Below, piece by piece: positions 45,106 through 56,667 of a stretch of DNA of 64,000 nt (position 1 is its first letter; every line of letters begins with the position of its first letter). Where the stretch lies: positions 49,914,073-49,978,072 of the forward strand of contig CP136064.1 in NCBI GenBank assembly GCA_032622095.1, written 5' to 3'. The notes below the pieces were generated by a model. It saw only the letters and a program-made list of their open reading frames with translations. It searched no databases and was not told where the DNA came from. The stretch comes from Siphonodentalium dalli (Eukaryota > Mollusca > Scaphopoda > Gadilida > Siphonodentaliidae). A program made the translations under genes and the position numbers.

Positions 45106-45689
45106 GTGAAAAAAAACTAAATTATTGTCTATTTTTAAAAATAATTGACCCTAAAATCTGCTTTTTATCCTATTTTGACAATATGGCAAAATTAGGGACT
45201 CGGAAATCTTAAAAACGACCCATTTTGGGGGTACTAAAATGTCCGTAAAAATATTTGACGAATCTGAAAAAGGTTTTCGGTTCTGTAACCAGCATGGTGA
45301 GATCTACAAAATAAGCACAAAAATGAATAGATTATAACAATTTGAATTTTTCATGAACATCCCTACTTATGATAAAGAAACCTCTCAAAACTTTAGAATA
45401 TAGAATGAAACTTCAAAATAAAAGTTATAAAAACCTTCTGAATATCGAGGAATATAGAGAACCTTGGGAATGTTGAAACTTCGGTATAATGAACCTTGGG
45501 GTTAGCGAACCTTTGGACACAGAGTGACATGTCGCCGTCATACGGTCCATACGTACTGGTGTGATCGTATATATCCCAAGTTGGCCAGAAATACAGGCAC
45601 TCCTATGAAACATACATTTTATAGATGGACGTACGTGTTTTTGGGTTGTCCATACGTACTGACGTAATCATATTATATAAGTTCCTGTC

Positions 45690-46400
45690 TACAAACTCGA
45701 ACATTAAAGTAGAAACAATATATAATGTACCCCCAGACCCGAAATTTAATAAATTTTAGAATTTTTCCTAAAAAATGATATAAAACTCATTTTTTTAAAT
45801 TTTCTAGAAGGCAAAAAAGAGAAAAGAATTAGTAAGGATTGACATAATTCGTGTATACGGCAATTTCATCCCGCCTTGTATTAAAAAATTACATACTAAT
45901 CCAAAATGGCTGCCAATATGGCAGCCGCAATATAGGTGGAAATTGGGAAATATGTAAGAATGCACAATTACTTGCTTAAATGGCTTAACTTAACAAAGCT
46001 GTCGTTGATGAACTGTTAAACTATAGTTCAATGTATATATCCCGATTTAACAACTCGAACAATAAAGTGAAAAGTTTACACAATGCACCTCCTGGCACAA
46101 AATTTTGATAAAATTTTGCTATTTTTCTCCAAAAAAATAACCTAAAGCCATTTTTGTCATCTTCTCGGAAGCCATAAAGCGCAGAATGTAGCGTGGTGGA
46201 GATATTTGGTGTGTACTATAATTCAATGTCGTTTTTGGATTACAAAATGGCTTAATAACGCATTTATCGCCATTGCCGCCATCTAATGTCTCACACAACC
46301 CAAAGTATTATATTCATTGTGTCATGTTACTCCGGGACATCATGATGCGCAATTCTATTTAAAATTTCTACCAGAATGGTGCCCATTATTGACGAATCTT
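45690..46400 (+). repeat. Left-arm tandem units, about 356 bp period
   Basis: Two units begin at CAAACTCGAACATTAAAGT and CAACTCGAACAATAAAGT. Both contain (C/T)AATG(T/C)ACC near their start and GGAAATT...TATG. The second spans the paired CCAAAATGGCTGCCAATATG / CCGCAATATAGG landmark. Their reverse complement aligns with 48700-49440. Units are diverged. Confidence 0.65.
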
Positions 46401-46802
46401 GCATTCATGAGCATTCGTGCTCAAGTAAACCGTGTCCCTTGAAACAGTTGGCAATTTGAGCGAGGTATTTACAGATGAACAGGATTGTTTAAAACGAAGA
46501 ACCGAAAATGGGACCGATTTTAAAGCTAGATGTGAAATAAGGAACATATCATTTTGCCATCCGATAAATACATGACCACTTCGATAAGAAATGATAATTT
46601 GTTCACACTCACTGAAGCAACCATATTTGAAGCAGTGATTTTGATTCTGAGTCAGTGCCTCCATTAATCTTTTATATATACAATCTACAATTGCTGTACA
46701 ATAGCTTCGACCCACAGAAGACGGCCGTGATAACACCGAGTGAATTTTTCCATACACTAAATCACCACCGCCGCTTTCATTGACTAGCGTCCAATAACGC
46801 AA
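46386..46802 (-). CDS. Hypothetical frame in the foldback core
   Basis: A 138-codon reverse frame, the longest in the unique core. Text such as ESGGGDLVYGKIHSVLSRPS and KYGCFSECEQIIISYRSGHV is less biased than typical AT-rich noise and contains several cysteines (about residues 50-75). I recognise no family. An adjacent reverse frame (46777-47004) overlaps in another phase, and a 17-base direct repeat ATATAGCGCTCGTCGTA (46825, 46843) lies between them. It could be an exon fragment carried by the element, or chance. Confidence 0.2.
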   Translation of the reverse strand: MRYWTLVNESGGGDLVYGKIHSVLSRPSSVGRSYCTAIVDCIYKRLMEALTQNQNHCFKYGCFSECEQIIISYRSGHVFIGWQNDMFLISHLALKSVPFSVLRFKQSCSSVNTSLKLPTVSRDTVYLSTNAHECKIRQ

Positions 46803-47004
46803 AGAAGATGAGATTCAGAAAAATATAGCGCTCGTCGTACAAAATATAGCGCTCGTCGTAGCTCAGATTTTGCATCTTCTGAAAATTTGTTTGATCAGTG
46901 ATAAACATAAGAATAGTCCAGAATGAGAATCCCTCCTGTGTGCCTAACTTAATTATGCAGTTTCTGTTGAACAAGATCGCCACGAAGGACCGCTTTATTT
47001 GCAA

Positions 47005-48699
47005 TATATGAACGCGATAACCTTCAGAAATATAACTGTTGTTTCCAAATTGGTGGAAAAGTAAACTTGTCTACGTTATGTTACATTTGAACGGCCCATA
47101 TTTAGACCAGGAGATCTGCTGATGTAGCAAGCACCAACTATTGGTGTTTGAAACGTAAAACTCATGTCATTAATGTTTCAATCGGGCTTTATTCAATATT
47201 CGTATTTACAGGCAACACCGGCGGAATAATTCCTCGTCCCCATATCGTCCTGATTGAACAAAGACATACATGTATGCATGTATTCCCCACACGCTGTTCA
47301 GTAAATACTAAAGTACGGCTATCGTGTTCAGTTACTGATTTCGCTCAGCACATTCGGAGTTGTTATGGATGAGTTATCGTAGATCAGATTCTGGTCTGCA
47401 CAGAAGTTGTTGCTATTTGTCATTTCTGAGATGCAGAGACAAATTACACAAAGACTCGTGATCCCATTTTGTTTTACCCATTTGCACATCAAACACTATC
47501 ACAATATAATGGCAGGATACGCACTATAGACGGTCCACTCACGTCGCGCATAGTGGGGTAACAAAAGTTACATTTGAATTTAACTGTAACACATCTGGCG
47601 TTAGATATGACCGGTGGGTGGAATTATAATGCTTTAATCATGAACGGCCATAATCAAGATATGGTATGTTTTCAGACATCCGACCCGCTGGCATTAGCAG
47701 GTCCCTAACCGCATTATTTTTGGACTTATCTAGATAGTTATTATACGCTTCCTGGTATCAACCTTTGTATGGCATATATACAAATAATTGCAATTGTCGT
47801 CCTTTTCATTTTGTTGTCATAATGAGCTAAAACTTACACTGGGATACCAAACGTTCAAAATGTATCAGTCTACATTATAAAACTCCATGCCAATTATCCG
47901 ATCTATATGTTGTTTTCTGAGTGTACAGCCTTTCAGAGGTAATCCTACCTACTCGTCAGCATAGAAATATATGGGTAATATGAGTGTGCATCTAGCATGG
48001 GATAACTGTCAATATTTGGGGTACCTCGTCTTGCAAGCAATTGTTCAGTCACTTCGAGGGCAAATGAGGTGACACGAGACTCCAGTACCATACTATACAG
48101 TGTAAGATACAATTGAAATGTATAGGAACTTAGTTTGACAGTTGTATGTGATTGACCACATCGCTGGTATTTTCGTTGTTGGAAATGTCGCTTAGAGCCT
48201 TGACTTTGCTTTGCAACTTATCTACTGCTAGTACAAGCAAATACATCCCACCCGTTAAGCAGCTGACAAACTACAAGAGGGATATCAACCAGGTTTACAT
48301 CTCCTTGTGTGCGAAATATGTGTCATGGAAAATAATCCGGTAAATGTTAGAATACAAAATTCAACGATTCTATTGCGTGATGGTGAAACAGGACGAACGT
48401 GTATAATGTGACGGTTTGATAATTTGCGGACTGGGCAACAATTTATATTGGTCTGTGAGATCCATTTATACTTACCTTTAGAGCGGTATACATGAGACCC
48501 AATGTATCAGTAGCTCCGTTCTTGTAATCACGCCTCGTTGATAGAGGGTAACCAACGATTCGTATCAACATGCGTTATTTGATGAGGTATATATATCCGA
48601 ATTGGTTAATTGGTTAATTCTGTTATTCGTGGTCGCATTTTGTTACAAATAGCCATACTATTGGTTTTATAAGACATTGCATTGCGATGGTGGTGTTAA
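47005..48699. other. Core of the foldback-like element, no recognisable gene
   Basis: Small frames (47148-47372, 48152-48343) show no domain. No repeat partner was found elsewhere in the window, so this is the unique part of the element. Confidence 0.45.
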
Positions 48700-49440
48700 T
48701 TGCGACGTGACAGATTTTACAATTTCCATCCATATACCGGCAACCGTTTTGGCAGCCATTTTGGGGGTAATATATCATATACACGTAGTAACCGACGACG
48801 GCATGAAATTATCGTACATACAAATTATATCCACCCACGCTACATTATTGTCTTTACGCATTTCGAGAAGATGACAAAAAGAGGTTTTTTTTATTAGTTT
48901 CGGACTAAACTAATTAAATATTTAATTAAAAATTGGGACCAGGAGGTGCTTTGTGTACCGGTTTCACTTAAATGTTCCAGTCGATGGATCGGGATATACA
49001 TATTACATAAAACTGTAGCAGCTTATCAACGACCGTTGTGTTGGTTAAGCCATTTTAGCAAGTAATCGTGCGTTCTTACAAATTTTACAATTCCCACCTA
49101 TTTACCGGCCACCATATTGGCAGCCATCTTGTGTTATTAGGCCAGTTTTTAAACAAAGACGGAACGAAATTACCGTATACGCTAATTATCTCCACCCTTA
49201 ATCCATTATTTTCATTTTTGCATCCCGGAAGAAGACAAAATGCATTTTTAGATTATCTTTTTGGGGAAAAAATCTAAAATTTGTTAAAAAATTGAGTCAG
49301 GATGTGCATTATGCAATATGGTTACTTTAATGCTCGGCTGTGTCGATCGAAACATATATATTAGACAATACCTTAGCAGTCCATCAACGGCCGTTGTGTT
49401 AATTTCGCATTTTGGCACATAATCGTGCGTTCTGTGTGCC
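48700..49440 (-). repeat. Right-arm tandem units
   Basis: Two units share ATCAACG(A/G)CCGTTGTGTT, AATCGTGCGTTCT, GGCAGCCAT(T/C)TTG and AATTATCTCCACCC or AATTATATCCACCC. They are the inverted counterparts of the left-arm units, which is the key sign of foldback design. Confidence 0.68.
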
Positions 49441-50021
49441 TTACACCACAGCCTTCCGCCTCTCAGCTTTAGGGGGAGGGTTGATTTTTCTGCCTTTGAT
49501 AAAAAATAATGCGACCAAAATCGATAAGTGATAGATTATAACATAGCTAATTGGCAGTAGTTTCCCATGGTATAAACTAATTGGGCATAACCATCTTACT
49601 TCTGATTTTATACGAAACGAAAGACAACGCTTTGATTGAATCGTCATATTTTTCTCACCCTAAAAATTATTTTACGTCACATGACGTCATAACTGTTATT
49701 CCGAGATTCAATGGTTACATGTATTATCTTACTCTTGTTATCGCCCCATTCACATGCATCAAAATTGGACGAATATCTCATCTCAAAAGGTGTGAATATA
49801 CTCTGTCAAATATTTCGGCTTTATTGAAAAAATGACCGATTTTATCAACAGGTGCCTCAATAAAACCACGCGGTGCGAAAAAAGTCCGCTTAGCTGACAA
49901 AGCCAACATACGGATTCCGAAAGTTAAGTGTTCATGCTAACCAAAAATGTAGGTCTCATAAATTCCCTCTCCAGGCGACACCTATGTCCATATTTGCCTA
50001 GACTATTATGGTGTCTTAATG
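49350..50021 (-). repeat. Right outer arm of the foldback-like element
   Basis: Inverted partner of 43692-44350. The outer tip reads GGCAAATATGGACATAGG on the reverse strand (about 49981-49998), immediately after LINE endonuclease sequence. Confidence 0.8.
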
Positions 50022-50029
50022 AATCTGAC

Positions 50030-51093
50030 ACAAAATTAGATCAATGAGCATTGTAGCTGAGTTCGCTGTTATTCTCGTGGGATCATTGGTAATTTGAGAT
50101 AGACCGAAAAATTCCTTAAAAGATTTCATGCTGTTATTCAGGGAATTATTCTTCTTTGATGAAACATCGACGTTAAAATCACTTAGGATCACCGTTTCGT
50201 CCTGAGCGAAATCATTTTCAGCAAAAAAAATTCCTATCTTCGAAAAAAAAGTCAGATTGATCAGGCGGGCGATAACCTACACCAAATAGATTCTGCTTTG
50301 ATTTGGGAAGCAGTATATCGATCCAGCAAAATTCAAAATTTGAGTGATGAAGATCAGGTCTGGGGTTGAACGAGAGTGACTGGTGAATATACAAGCAAAT
50401 CCCCCACCATTTCTACTCCTGTCGCTTCTCAAAATGGAATAGTTAGGAACTGAAATCTCAGAGTTATCTATTGAATTATCCAACCAGGTTTCAGTAAAAG
50501 CCATAATTGATGGTTGATACGCATTGGTGATAATTTAAATTTCGTCTATTTTAGGTGGAAGGCTCCTACAATTAAGATGAAAAAAATTAAAACCTTTACT
50601 TTTAGGTTTTGTAGAAGTTAGATTATCACCAGAGTTGACAACGTCGTTGGTGTGATCAACATTATATGAAACTTTAGCATTTGTTTTGAGGCAATTTGTT
50701 TTTATTTTGATTGGCTAATATAAGGATTGATAAACAGCTTGTCAGATTCGAAGTAAGATTTTTTTCCAGCCATACCCTGGTACAGCTTTCAAACAACATG
50801 TATTACATATAAACGTAAATTCAGAATCATTTTTCGCAAAGGGAGTCATACTTCGTTGGTGACATGTCAGAACAAACCAGACGGGTTCACTTATCACAAT
50901 CATCACAGAAAATGGCTTTATCTTCACCTCGAACTGATTTGTTACATCTGCAGCAGAGAAATCTGGGCCCCGGGCATGGATGTATATCCCCACAGGAAAG
51001 CAGAAGGGTGGACAAATATGTACAGCTAACGCTGACTGGTTCCAGGACGATGATATTGTCCAACCATCTCAAAGCCGCTGTTAGTAAGAACAT
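50030..51093 (-). pseudogene. LINE 5' part: 2A-like motif, PHD-type finger, endonuclease (reverse strand)
   Basis: Reading down from 51093: LSTLLLSCGDIHPCPGPRFL (2A-like, but C at the usual N position), then CCRCNKSVRGEDKAIFCDDC in one frame, followed by CSDMSPTKYDSLCEK and FTFICNTCC in others. Together these give the C-x2-C...C-x2-C...H/W...C-x2-C spacing of a PHD finger. The endonuclease follows: FNFFHLNCRSLPPKIDE, MAFTETWLDNSI, RNGGGFACIF, then LSDFNVDVSS (consensus GDFN) and NSATMLIDLIL near 50050. Multiple frameshifts. The continuation lies at 43160-43685. Confidence 0.85.
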
Positions 51094-51585
51094 TTTGCTT
51101 TATAAGCATGATGGCATAGAGACAGTTCAACTGACTTTAAATTTGATTTTCAAAACACATGATGTGCTGAGTTAAACAAAAATTCAATGAAAACATAATG
51201 TTTATTTTCAAAAACTAAAGATTCACTTCTGCATTATTTTCTTGTCTCGAGGAAGCTCGCGAGATCTCGTTGGCGACTGTCGATCGAGAAACGGATTCAA
51301 ACTTAAAAAGTTCGTACAATGACTGCAACCACCTCAAATGCTACGTTGTTAGTTACAACGCATTCCGAAATGGCACCGCAAGATGCAGACCGGTTCTTGA
51401 AATTAGAATCGTGTTCCAAAACCAGTATTTTGCGAAAAGATTGGAGCGCGTTCAAGTGCGTGTCCAGCCGATCACGTGACCGGAAATCATAGATGATTTA
51501 GGTTTACACATACGGTTCGTTGTGTCCTCGTTTGGGAAAAGACTGAATGGTGTCAGAAATTTCGCCAGGTCTATCGCATGATATG
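51094..51585. other. No recognisable gene
   Basis: May include LINE 5' UTR near 51100-51170. No repeat recognised; frame 51270-51479 has no domain. Confidence 0.35.
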
Positions 51586-52775
51586 ACATAGTCCAAGTCT
51601 TCTCGTACTAAAACCGGCTAAGATATTGGGTTGGAGGTGCCGGTCTTTAGTCCGAGTTCCAGGCCCATGCATTCTTATGACACGACTTAAGCGTTAGTGA
51701 CCCGCTCAAATAAAACCACAATTATATGAAATAAAATATCACAATTGCGATAATAAACGGATATTTTCCGCAGAAGACATGCTATTTTATCTGAAACCCA
51801 CATCAGTTGTGAATTTAAAACGGTAATTTAATGCGAAAAGAGACATTTACCTCAATGTTTACAATTTTTTAAAAGTATGCGAACTCGGTTGACCTCGCGA
51901 ACTGTGTTCGGCATTTTCCGTTGAAAATATTCCGTAGATTTTGGACAACAACGCAAATTACGATGAATTCTCCATTGTAATCGTAATTATGTGTGTCAAT
52001 AAATAAAATAATAAATAGATTAATTAAACATTGGAGATATAAATGTAATACACTAAATAAATGAACCTTAAGTTTGAAAAGTCCCACTAAAACGGAAGAA
52101 CTATATTTCGAAACTGTGTGATTCGGTTCTCCGATTATTTTATCAACACAGATGTCAAAATGCACATCACACGCATGGCAACTTGGCAAGTCAGACACAA
52201 GAGTTCTAATTTGCTCCAATTTTGACAAGTTGCTTGCGAAAATTGTCAACAAAACTACCGTTCTGATCCTCCATTATGTCATTAAGTTTTTAGTGCGGGA
52301 ATTGTTCTGAAAGCACATAGAAAACTGGACTTTCGGGCGATCGGTTTTCGCCATTTTTGTTCGGAAAACCCGCGCTATATATAGAAACGGAAAGTAGAAT
52401 TCCCAGAACAAACAGCGGATTATGCCGAACTTATTCGGACCACTTCGGCTTTCGGTTAAAACGTAAACAAACAGATAAACAAATCGATGTTTGTGTCAAT
52501 CAACCGGAATATTCTATGTGTAATTTAACATTAAAGTTAGATTATTATACACCATTATGACCATAAGATGTAAGCCTTTCCGATGTATATAGCATCATGT
52601 ATTGATTTGCTAGGTAAATCGAGTAAAATACACTACAAATTCCCGCCACAGATCGTGGGCGTAAGTCGTGTCATAGGATTGGTATACAAGCGGTCTTGGA
52701 CTAAAGACCGGCACCTCCATCCCAATATCTTAGCCGGTTTTAGTACGAGAAGACTTGGACTAGATATGACAGTGA
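51586..52775. mobile_element. 1.2 kb inverted-repeat element
   Basis: An approximately 70 bp near-perfect inverted pair: TAGTCCAAGTCTTCTCGTAC ... GGTCTTTAGTCC (about 51589-51655) against GGACTAAAGACCGGCACCTC ... GACTTGGACTA (about 52697-52763). The enclosed 1.0 kb is AT-rich and unique; the reverse frame 51869-52252 has no recognisable domain. No target duplication could be defined, so it may be either a TIR element or an inverted duplication with spacer. Confidence 0.7.
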
Positions 52776-53258
52776 CTCTGCCAGTGTGTAGGTCAAGAAA
52801 TAACGCATTATAAACCAGTACCTGGAAGTCCAAGACACACAGTATATAAGGCTGCAACACCTCTATCTTGACACATGCATGCAATATGCGTCAAGGACCC
52901 ACTTAATGTTCGAATCCCCAGATCACATTATATACAAGTAACATATTCTATATTATATAACATTTGAAGAGGAAGCCAAAACGATGTATTCTGACATGTA
53001 TCAACTTATCCAGACGAATAAACTGTGAACACCGAAGTGTGTTCTGAGTGGTTCTGCGTGTTCCGATCTGGGCTGTACTGCCAGTCTATTATTATCGATG
53101 GAAGGGGAATAACTCTATCTCCTAGTTTAGAATTTTTATGCATTTTTGGTAAATAAAGTGGGAAGTCTTGTGGTGAATCTGAGAATGTCAATAACTGAGC
53201 TTGGTGGACACTCATATAGTCACAGCTGTTCTGTGTCCTGGTGGATATATATTTGGTT
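52776..53258. other. No recognisable gene
   Basis: Spacer. TTCGAATCCCC near 52913 resembles a tRNA B box but has no A box at the right distance. Confidence 0.4.
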
Positions 53259-53534
53259 TTATTTCATGTCAACATTATAGTCAATAGCACTGGCTCTGTG
53301 GACCTTTAAGGATAGAACAAATATTACTTGTACAAAAGACCAATAGTTGTTACGTAACCATTCCTTGATTCGTTCTTGCTGGTACGTTCTCGTGGCCACC
53401 CTGCATAATCTATAGTAAAATAGGCGAACTTCCAAAAATGAGAAAGGCAGCCATTTGGCCACAAATTGCCATTCTGCTATCAAGATCTGAAGTACATGTT
53501 GTGTACACAAATTACGGACCAAGACACTATACAC
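53259..53534 (-). CDS. Hypothetical short frame, unrecognised
   Basis: A 91-codon reverse frame reading, in part, FLEVRLFYYRLCRVATRTYQ and ERIKEWLRNNYWSFVQVIF. The balanced residue content makes it more protein-like than most frames here, and it may be a relic of a coding repeat. I recognise no family, see no start context, and no neighbour supports it. It could be chance. Confidence 0.2.
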   Translation of the reverse strand: MYSVLVRNLCTQHVLQILIAEWQFVAKWLPFSFLEVRLFYYRLCRVATRTYQQERIKEWLRNNYWSFVQVIFVLSLKVHRASAIDYNVDMK

Positions 53535-53939
53535 TAATGGATTTTCTCCAAATCCAGTGCAAATCTGTGTTTTTTTGAATTTGGTACATGCGATTAATCG
53601 GACACCAACTTCATACTTTTGATAATTATGAACCCAATGTCTATACTTTTATGACGGTTCAGGCACGAAGATGTTCTAGAAGTTTAAATTTGTAAGTTTA
53701 TTTAAGTATAAATCCGATAATAAATCCCAATGCATTTCAGAATGATTACTCATTGATGCAATGCATACATTGGGATAAATGTGAAATTTATCGACATTTA
53801 CATGTGAACACCACATTTAATGCAGTGCTAATTTGTTTGGATTAGTTGTGTTTGTCTTCGTTTCAGGCGTTTAACGGTGTCAGTTTTGTAGGTGGTGGAA
53901 AGACCGCACGTTTTGTTAATTTCACTTGTTAATCACTCC
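53535..53939. other. No recognisable feature
   Basis: AT-rich spacer. Confidence 0.4.
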
Positions 53940-54145
53940 ACTGCGCGTAAAAATCACCGACCCTGATAAGCATGTGACACAGTTGACCAGGTACCAGGCC
54001 ATGTATACTAAGCCGTTGTGTAGAACATAAATCCGCACTTACCAGCTTCGCCATCGCTGGGCGACGTATATGTTGGCCTAACGCGCCATTCACCTTATCA
54101 ACTGAGCCATCGCCAAAATACTGTTCTGGTGTTGAACCCTTGGTA
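53940..54145 (-). repeat. Possible tRNA-derived SINE-like repeat
   Basis: On the reverse strand there is a perfect pol III B-box form GGTTCAACACC (about 54127-54137), followed by A-box-like TGGCTCAGTTGA (about 54101-54112). Next comes a second perfect A-box form TGGCGAAGCTGG (about 54044-54055), then a weaker B-box-like GGTCAACTGTG about 60 bases on. Alternating B and A boxes suggest tandem or dimeric tRNA-like units. No other copy is in the window and no folded tRNA can be drawn with confidence. Confidence 0.35.
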
Positions 54146-55339
54146 TGGTCTTGGAACAGTAACATGTATGCAGTCATGTACAGAGACCCATTAGTTATTA
54201 TACTAGTAGGTGATATGCCAAACACTTTATCATCTACTAGTAATACACATCACCTCTCTATCATCTAATTCCTATATACCTTGCTCCTGTTTAGATAAAG
54301 CCAGCTCTATATTTATACCAAGCGTTAGCCTTCTCTTTGAAGACATATGTGAGCCATGAATCAAAACTGTATTCCGGAAGCGCCGACAGGTATAGATGAT
54401 CTTACGCATGCGTTGTGACATCTAGATTCTGGGCGCTAATTGCTTCTCGTATAAAACATATTGACAACATTGACAGACCGTTTCGTACTTTTTCGAGTGA
54501 AGATAGGGGTGGAATATATATGATGCTTCGGATTATTATGTTCTAACATACGTCAGGTAAGTAGAGCGGAATATATTCATTGCCGTGCGAGGTATGATAA
54601 TAAACAGAAGTAAGCGTATATTGTGCCAGTGTTCCGATTGGATATGTTTACGAATCTCATTCAAGCAGGAAATTTGCACAAGTAATACCTCTGGTCAAAC
54701 ATTTTGGAAGTATCACTAATAATGAAAAATTATTTTGAACCCGATTGGACTGAAAACCGAGCAGACGTAATAACGCTACAACCCGAGTGGCCGGGAAATC
54801 GGCCATAGTGGGCCAAAACAAACCCAATATGCACACAATCGACATAAAATGTATCCAATTTGGCTAAATCCAAATACATGTTTGCTTCATACGGCTTATG
54901 AAATTCACAAATATACAAGGGGGCTCAATATTCATTATATTGATATAGTTCTCCCATAACAACATTTTGCGTGTTGAAGCCATTATTATAAAAACAAATA
55001 TGTTACAGTCAATAAACATCGCTAATCGCGTAGTAAGTTTAAATATTTTAGTCGGAATATTATTTTCAGTATTTGTTCCAATGCTTTGACCTTTCCAATG
55101 TGTACTGTCACGTTTTGATTAAACTTTGGAATTTTGATGTTAATTCCACTTCGTTTTGATATGCTAAATCATTATTAATAATGTAAATAAGAACAAAGTC
55201 AATCTATATTTTCATGTAAATTTCTTCATAAATAAAATTAACCTATTGGGTGAGTGTGCTGATGGTGGTTGATGGTCGCTCTTTAAAATTACATCTTCGG
55301 GCAATGACACCCTTTAAAGAAAAACACTCTTTACACATG
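54146..55339. other. No recognisable gene
   Basis: AT-rich; the overlapping reverse frames near 54657-54918 show no domain. Confidence 0.4.
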
Positions 55340-55343
55340 TTAA

Positions 55344-55837
55344 AGGCACATGCGGCCTTAGTTGTCGAAAATATTCATATTTGTTCTAATCACCGTAAAC
55401 AGAAAAACATTAAAACGCATACCGTTTCGTTCATATATACCATGACCATCACGTAAACAGCATGTTATCATAAAGACCTACTATATTTTACCTAAGCAAG
55501 AGCCTGATTGTATTACAGAAGACAGCACAATACTACTGGCTAATCACACACAGATGGCATAAACGCTCTTTATTAGTTCAATATCAGGAATTCACCAACA
55601 AAGAACGCTCTTTATGTTTACCATCATAATATAAACAAACACCAGAAAAGTTACTTTTGATGCTTTTGTTTACATAACAATGGTCAAACATTTGACAATA
55701 ACATACTGTTTATGCGATATTTCTTATTTGTATACGGACAAAGTCTGTCTACATTTTGATGTTCTTTCTGTTTGTGGCGGTTTTTGACGGGTGGAAATAT
55801 TTTCACAGGATACCCACCGCCAAGGTCAACCGTACCT
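55344..55837 (+). mobile_element. Family K1 TTAA element, forward, 494 bp
   Basis: TTAA at 55340-55343 and 55838-55841. Left end AGGCACATGCGGCCTTAG; right end ...GGTCAACCGTACCT, decayed on the right only. Internal words CATAAACGCTCTTTATTAG and GAACGCTCTTTATGTTTACC are present. Confidence 0.92.
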
Positions 55838-55841
55838 TTAA

Positions 55842-56276
55842 CAATTTTGCCAGCAGACTAAGATCGGATCTGAAGTATAAATCTCAGAATTTTTAGCATT
55901 GCCAGGGCCTAACATTAAACAGGTTTACGCTGGTAGCGCATAACATTGTAAGGATCCGGTGGTTCATTTCGATGGCCTTTAGTAGTATGCCTACTTCCCT
56001 TGAAGTGATCAACAACTTGGGAAAATGTTTTTCTTGGAATGGGGCGCATCGAACGCGAGCATTGATGAAAACATATTATTCGTGTGCACATTTGAAGACG
56101 CGGTTGTTGTGTTTGGAAGATATACGCCAACGCATTAGAGCGGTGTGATGACAATGGGAGTCCTGGAGGTTCGAGATACATATAATTTATCTTTAACAAG
56201 TAAGGATGGATTAAGAGCAGTATTTCTGTGAGGTCGTGACATCTATATATAATAGTGCTATAGCAGCAGTGGGGTT
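55842..56276. other. No recognisable gene
   Basis: The long reverse frame 55915-56382 continues into the palindromic element and has no recognisable domain; rejected as coding. Confidence 0.4.
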
Positions 56277-56280
56277 TTAA

Positions 56281-56667
56281 CCCTTTACCCAAGAGAACGG
56301 CCCTGTGCCAATGCATTCTCTTATATATGCGAGTCGACCATAGGTCGCCTCGCATATATAAGAGAATGCATTGGCCTAACACATTAAAAATTATAAAATT
56401 GTTAAAGAATGTAAGAAAAAATGGTAAAAAGTGTTAAAATATTTTTTAGGCCAATGCATTCTCTTATATATGCGAGGCGACCTATGGTCGACTCGCATAT
56501 ATAAGAGAATGCATTGGCACAGGGCATAACTGTAACCATCACAATGTGGTCAATGAGCCGGTTCCAATGATATCCATATTTGTATGGTTTTATTGAGACA
56601 GACCCAAGATAATTTAGGCTGTTGCAGCTTTATTTTGCCGTTTTTGGCCGGTTTGTTGGGTAAAGGG
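56281..56667. mobile_element. TTAA-flanked piggyBac-like MITE, 387 bp, hosting P2
   Basis: TTAA at 56277-56280 and 56668-56671. Terminal repeat CCCTTTACCCAA and its complement TTGGGTAAAGGG are perfect. TTAA with CCC-type termini is what is known for piggyBac elements, so this TTAA family differs from the AGG-type K families. More than half its length is the inserted P2 element (56301-56524); without it the host is about 163 bp. Confidence 0.85.
56301..56524. mobile_element. Palindrome-ended element P2, complete copy, 224 bp
   Basis: CCCTGTGCC ... GGCACAGGG ends. The left palindrome (56307-56375) and right palindrome (56450-56518) are each about 69 bp and are near-perfect reverse complements of each other and of themselves. 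The central 74 bp is AT-rich. Unlike the copy at 9720, no TA duplication is visible (CGG on the left, CAT on the right). Confidence 0.87.

Larger units (their letters stand above)
43692..50021. mobile_element. 6.3 kb foldback-like element with subrepeated arms
   Basis: The outer arms 43692-44350 and 49350-50021 are inverted copies of about 660 bp. Landmarks are GGCAAATATGGACATAGGTG, CGGAATCCGTATGTTGG, ATGACGTCATGTGACGT, AGAGGCAGAAAAATCAACCC and AACGGCCGTTGA. Further in, the left arm has about 356 bp units (starts near 45690 and 46049). The right arm has complementary units (about 48700-49090 and 49090-49440). The unique core is about 46400-48350. It sits inside a reverse LINE. No transposase, integrase or polymerase was recognised. 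Architecture resembles foldback (FB) elements. Confidence 0.72.

Noticed and set aside
43692-50021. Interpretation as a Maverick/Polinton
   Set aside because: Long inverted ends fit, but the size is small, no polymerase B, integrase or capsid-like frame was seen, and arms are subrepeated.
55915-56382. 155-codon reverse frame
   Set aside because: It runs through the P2 palindrome and the piggyBac-like end; no domain; explained by the element.
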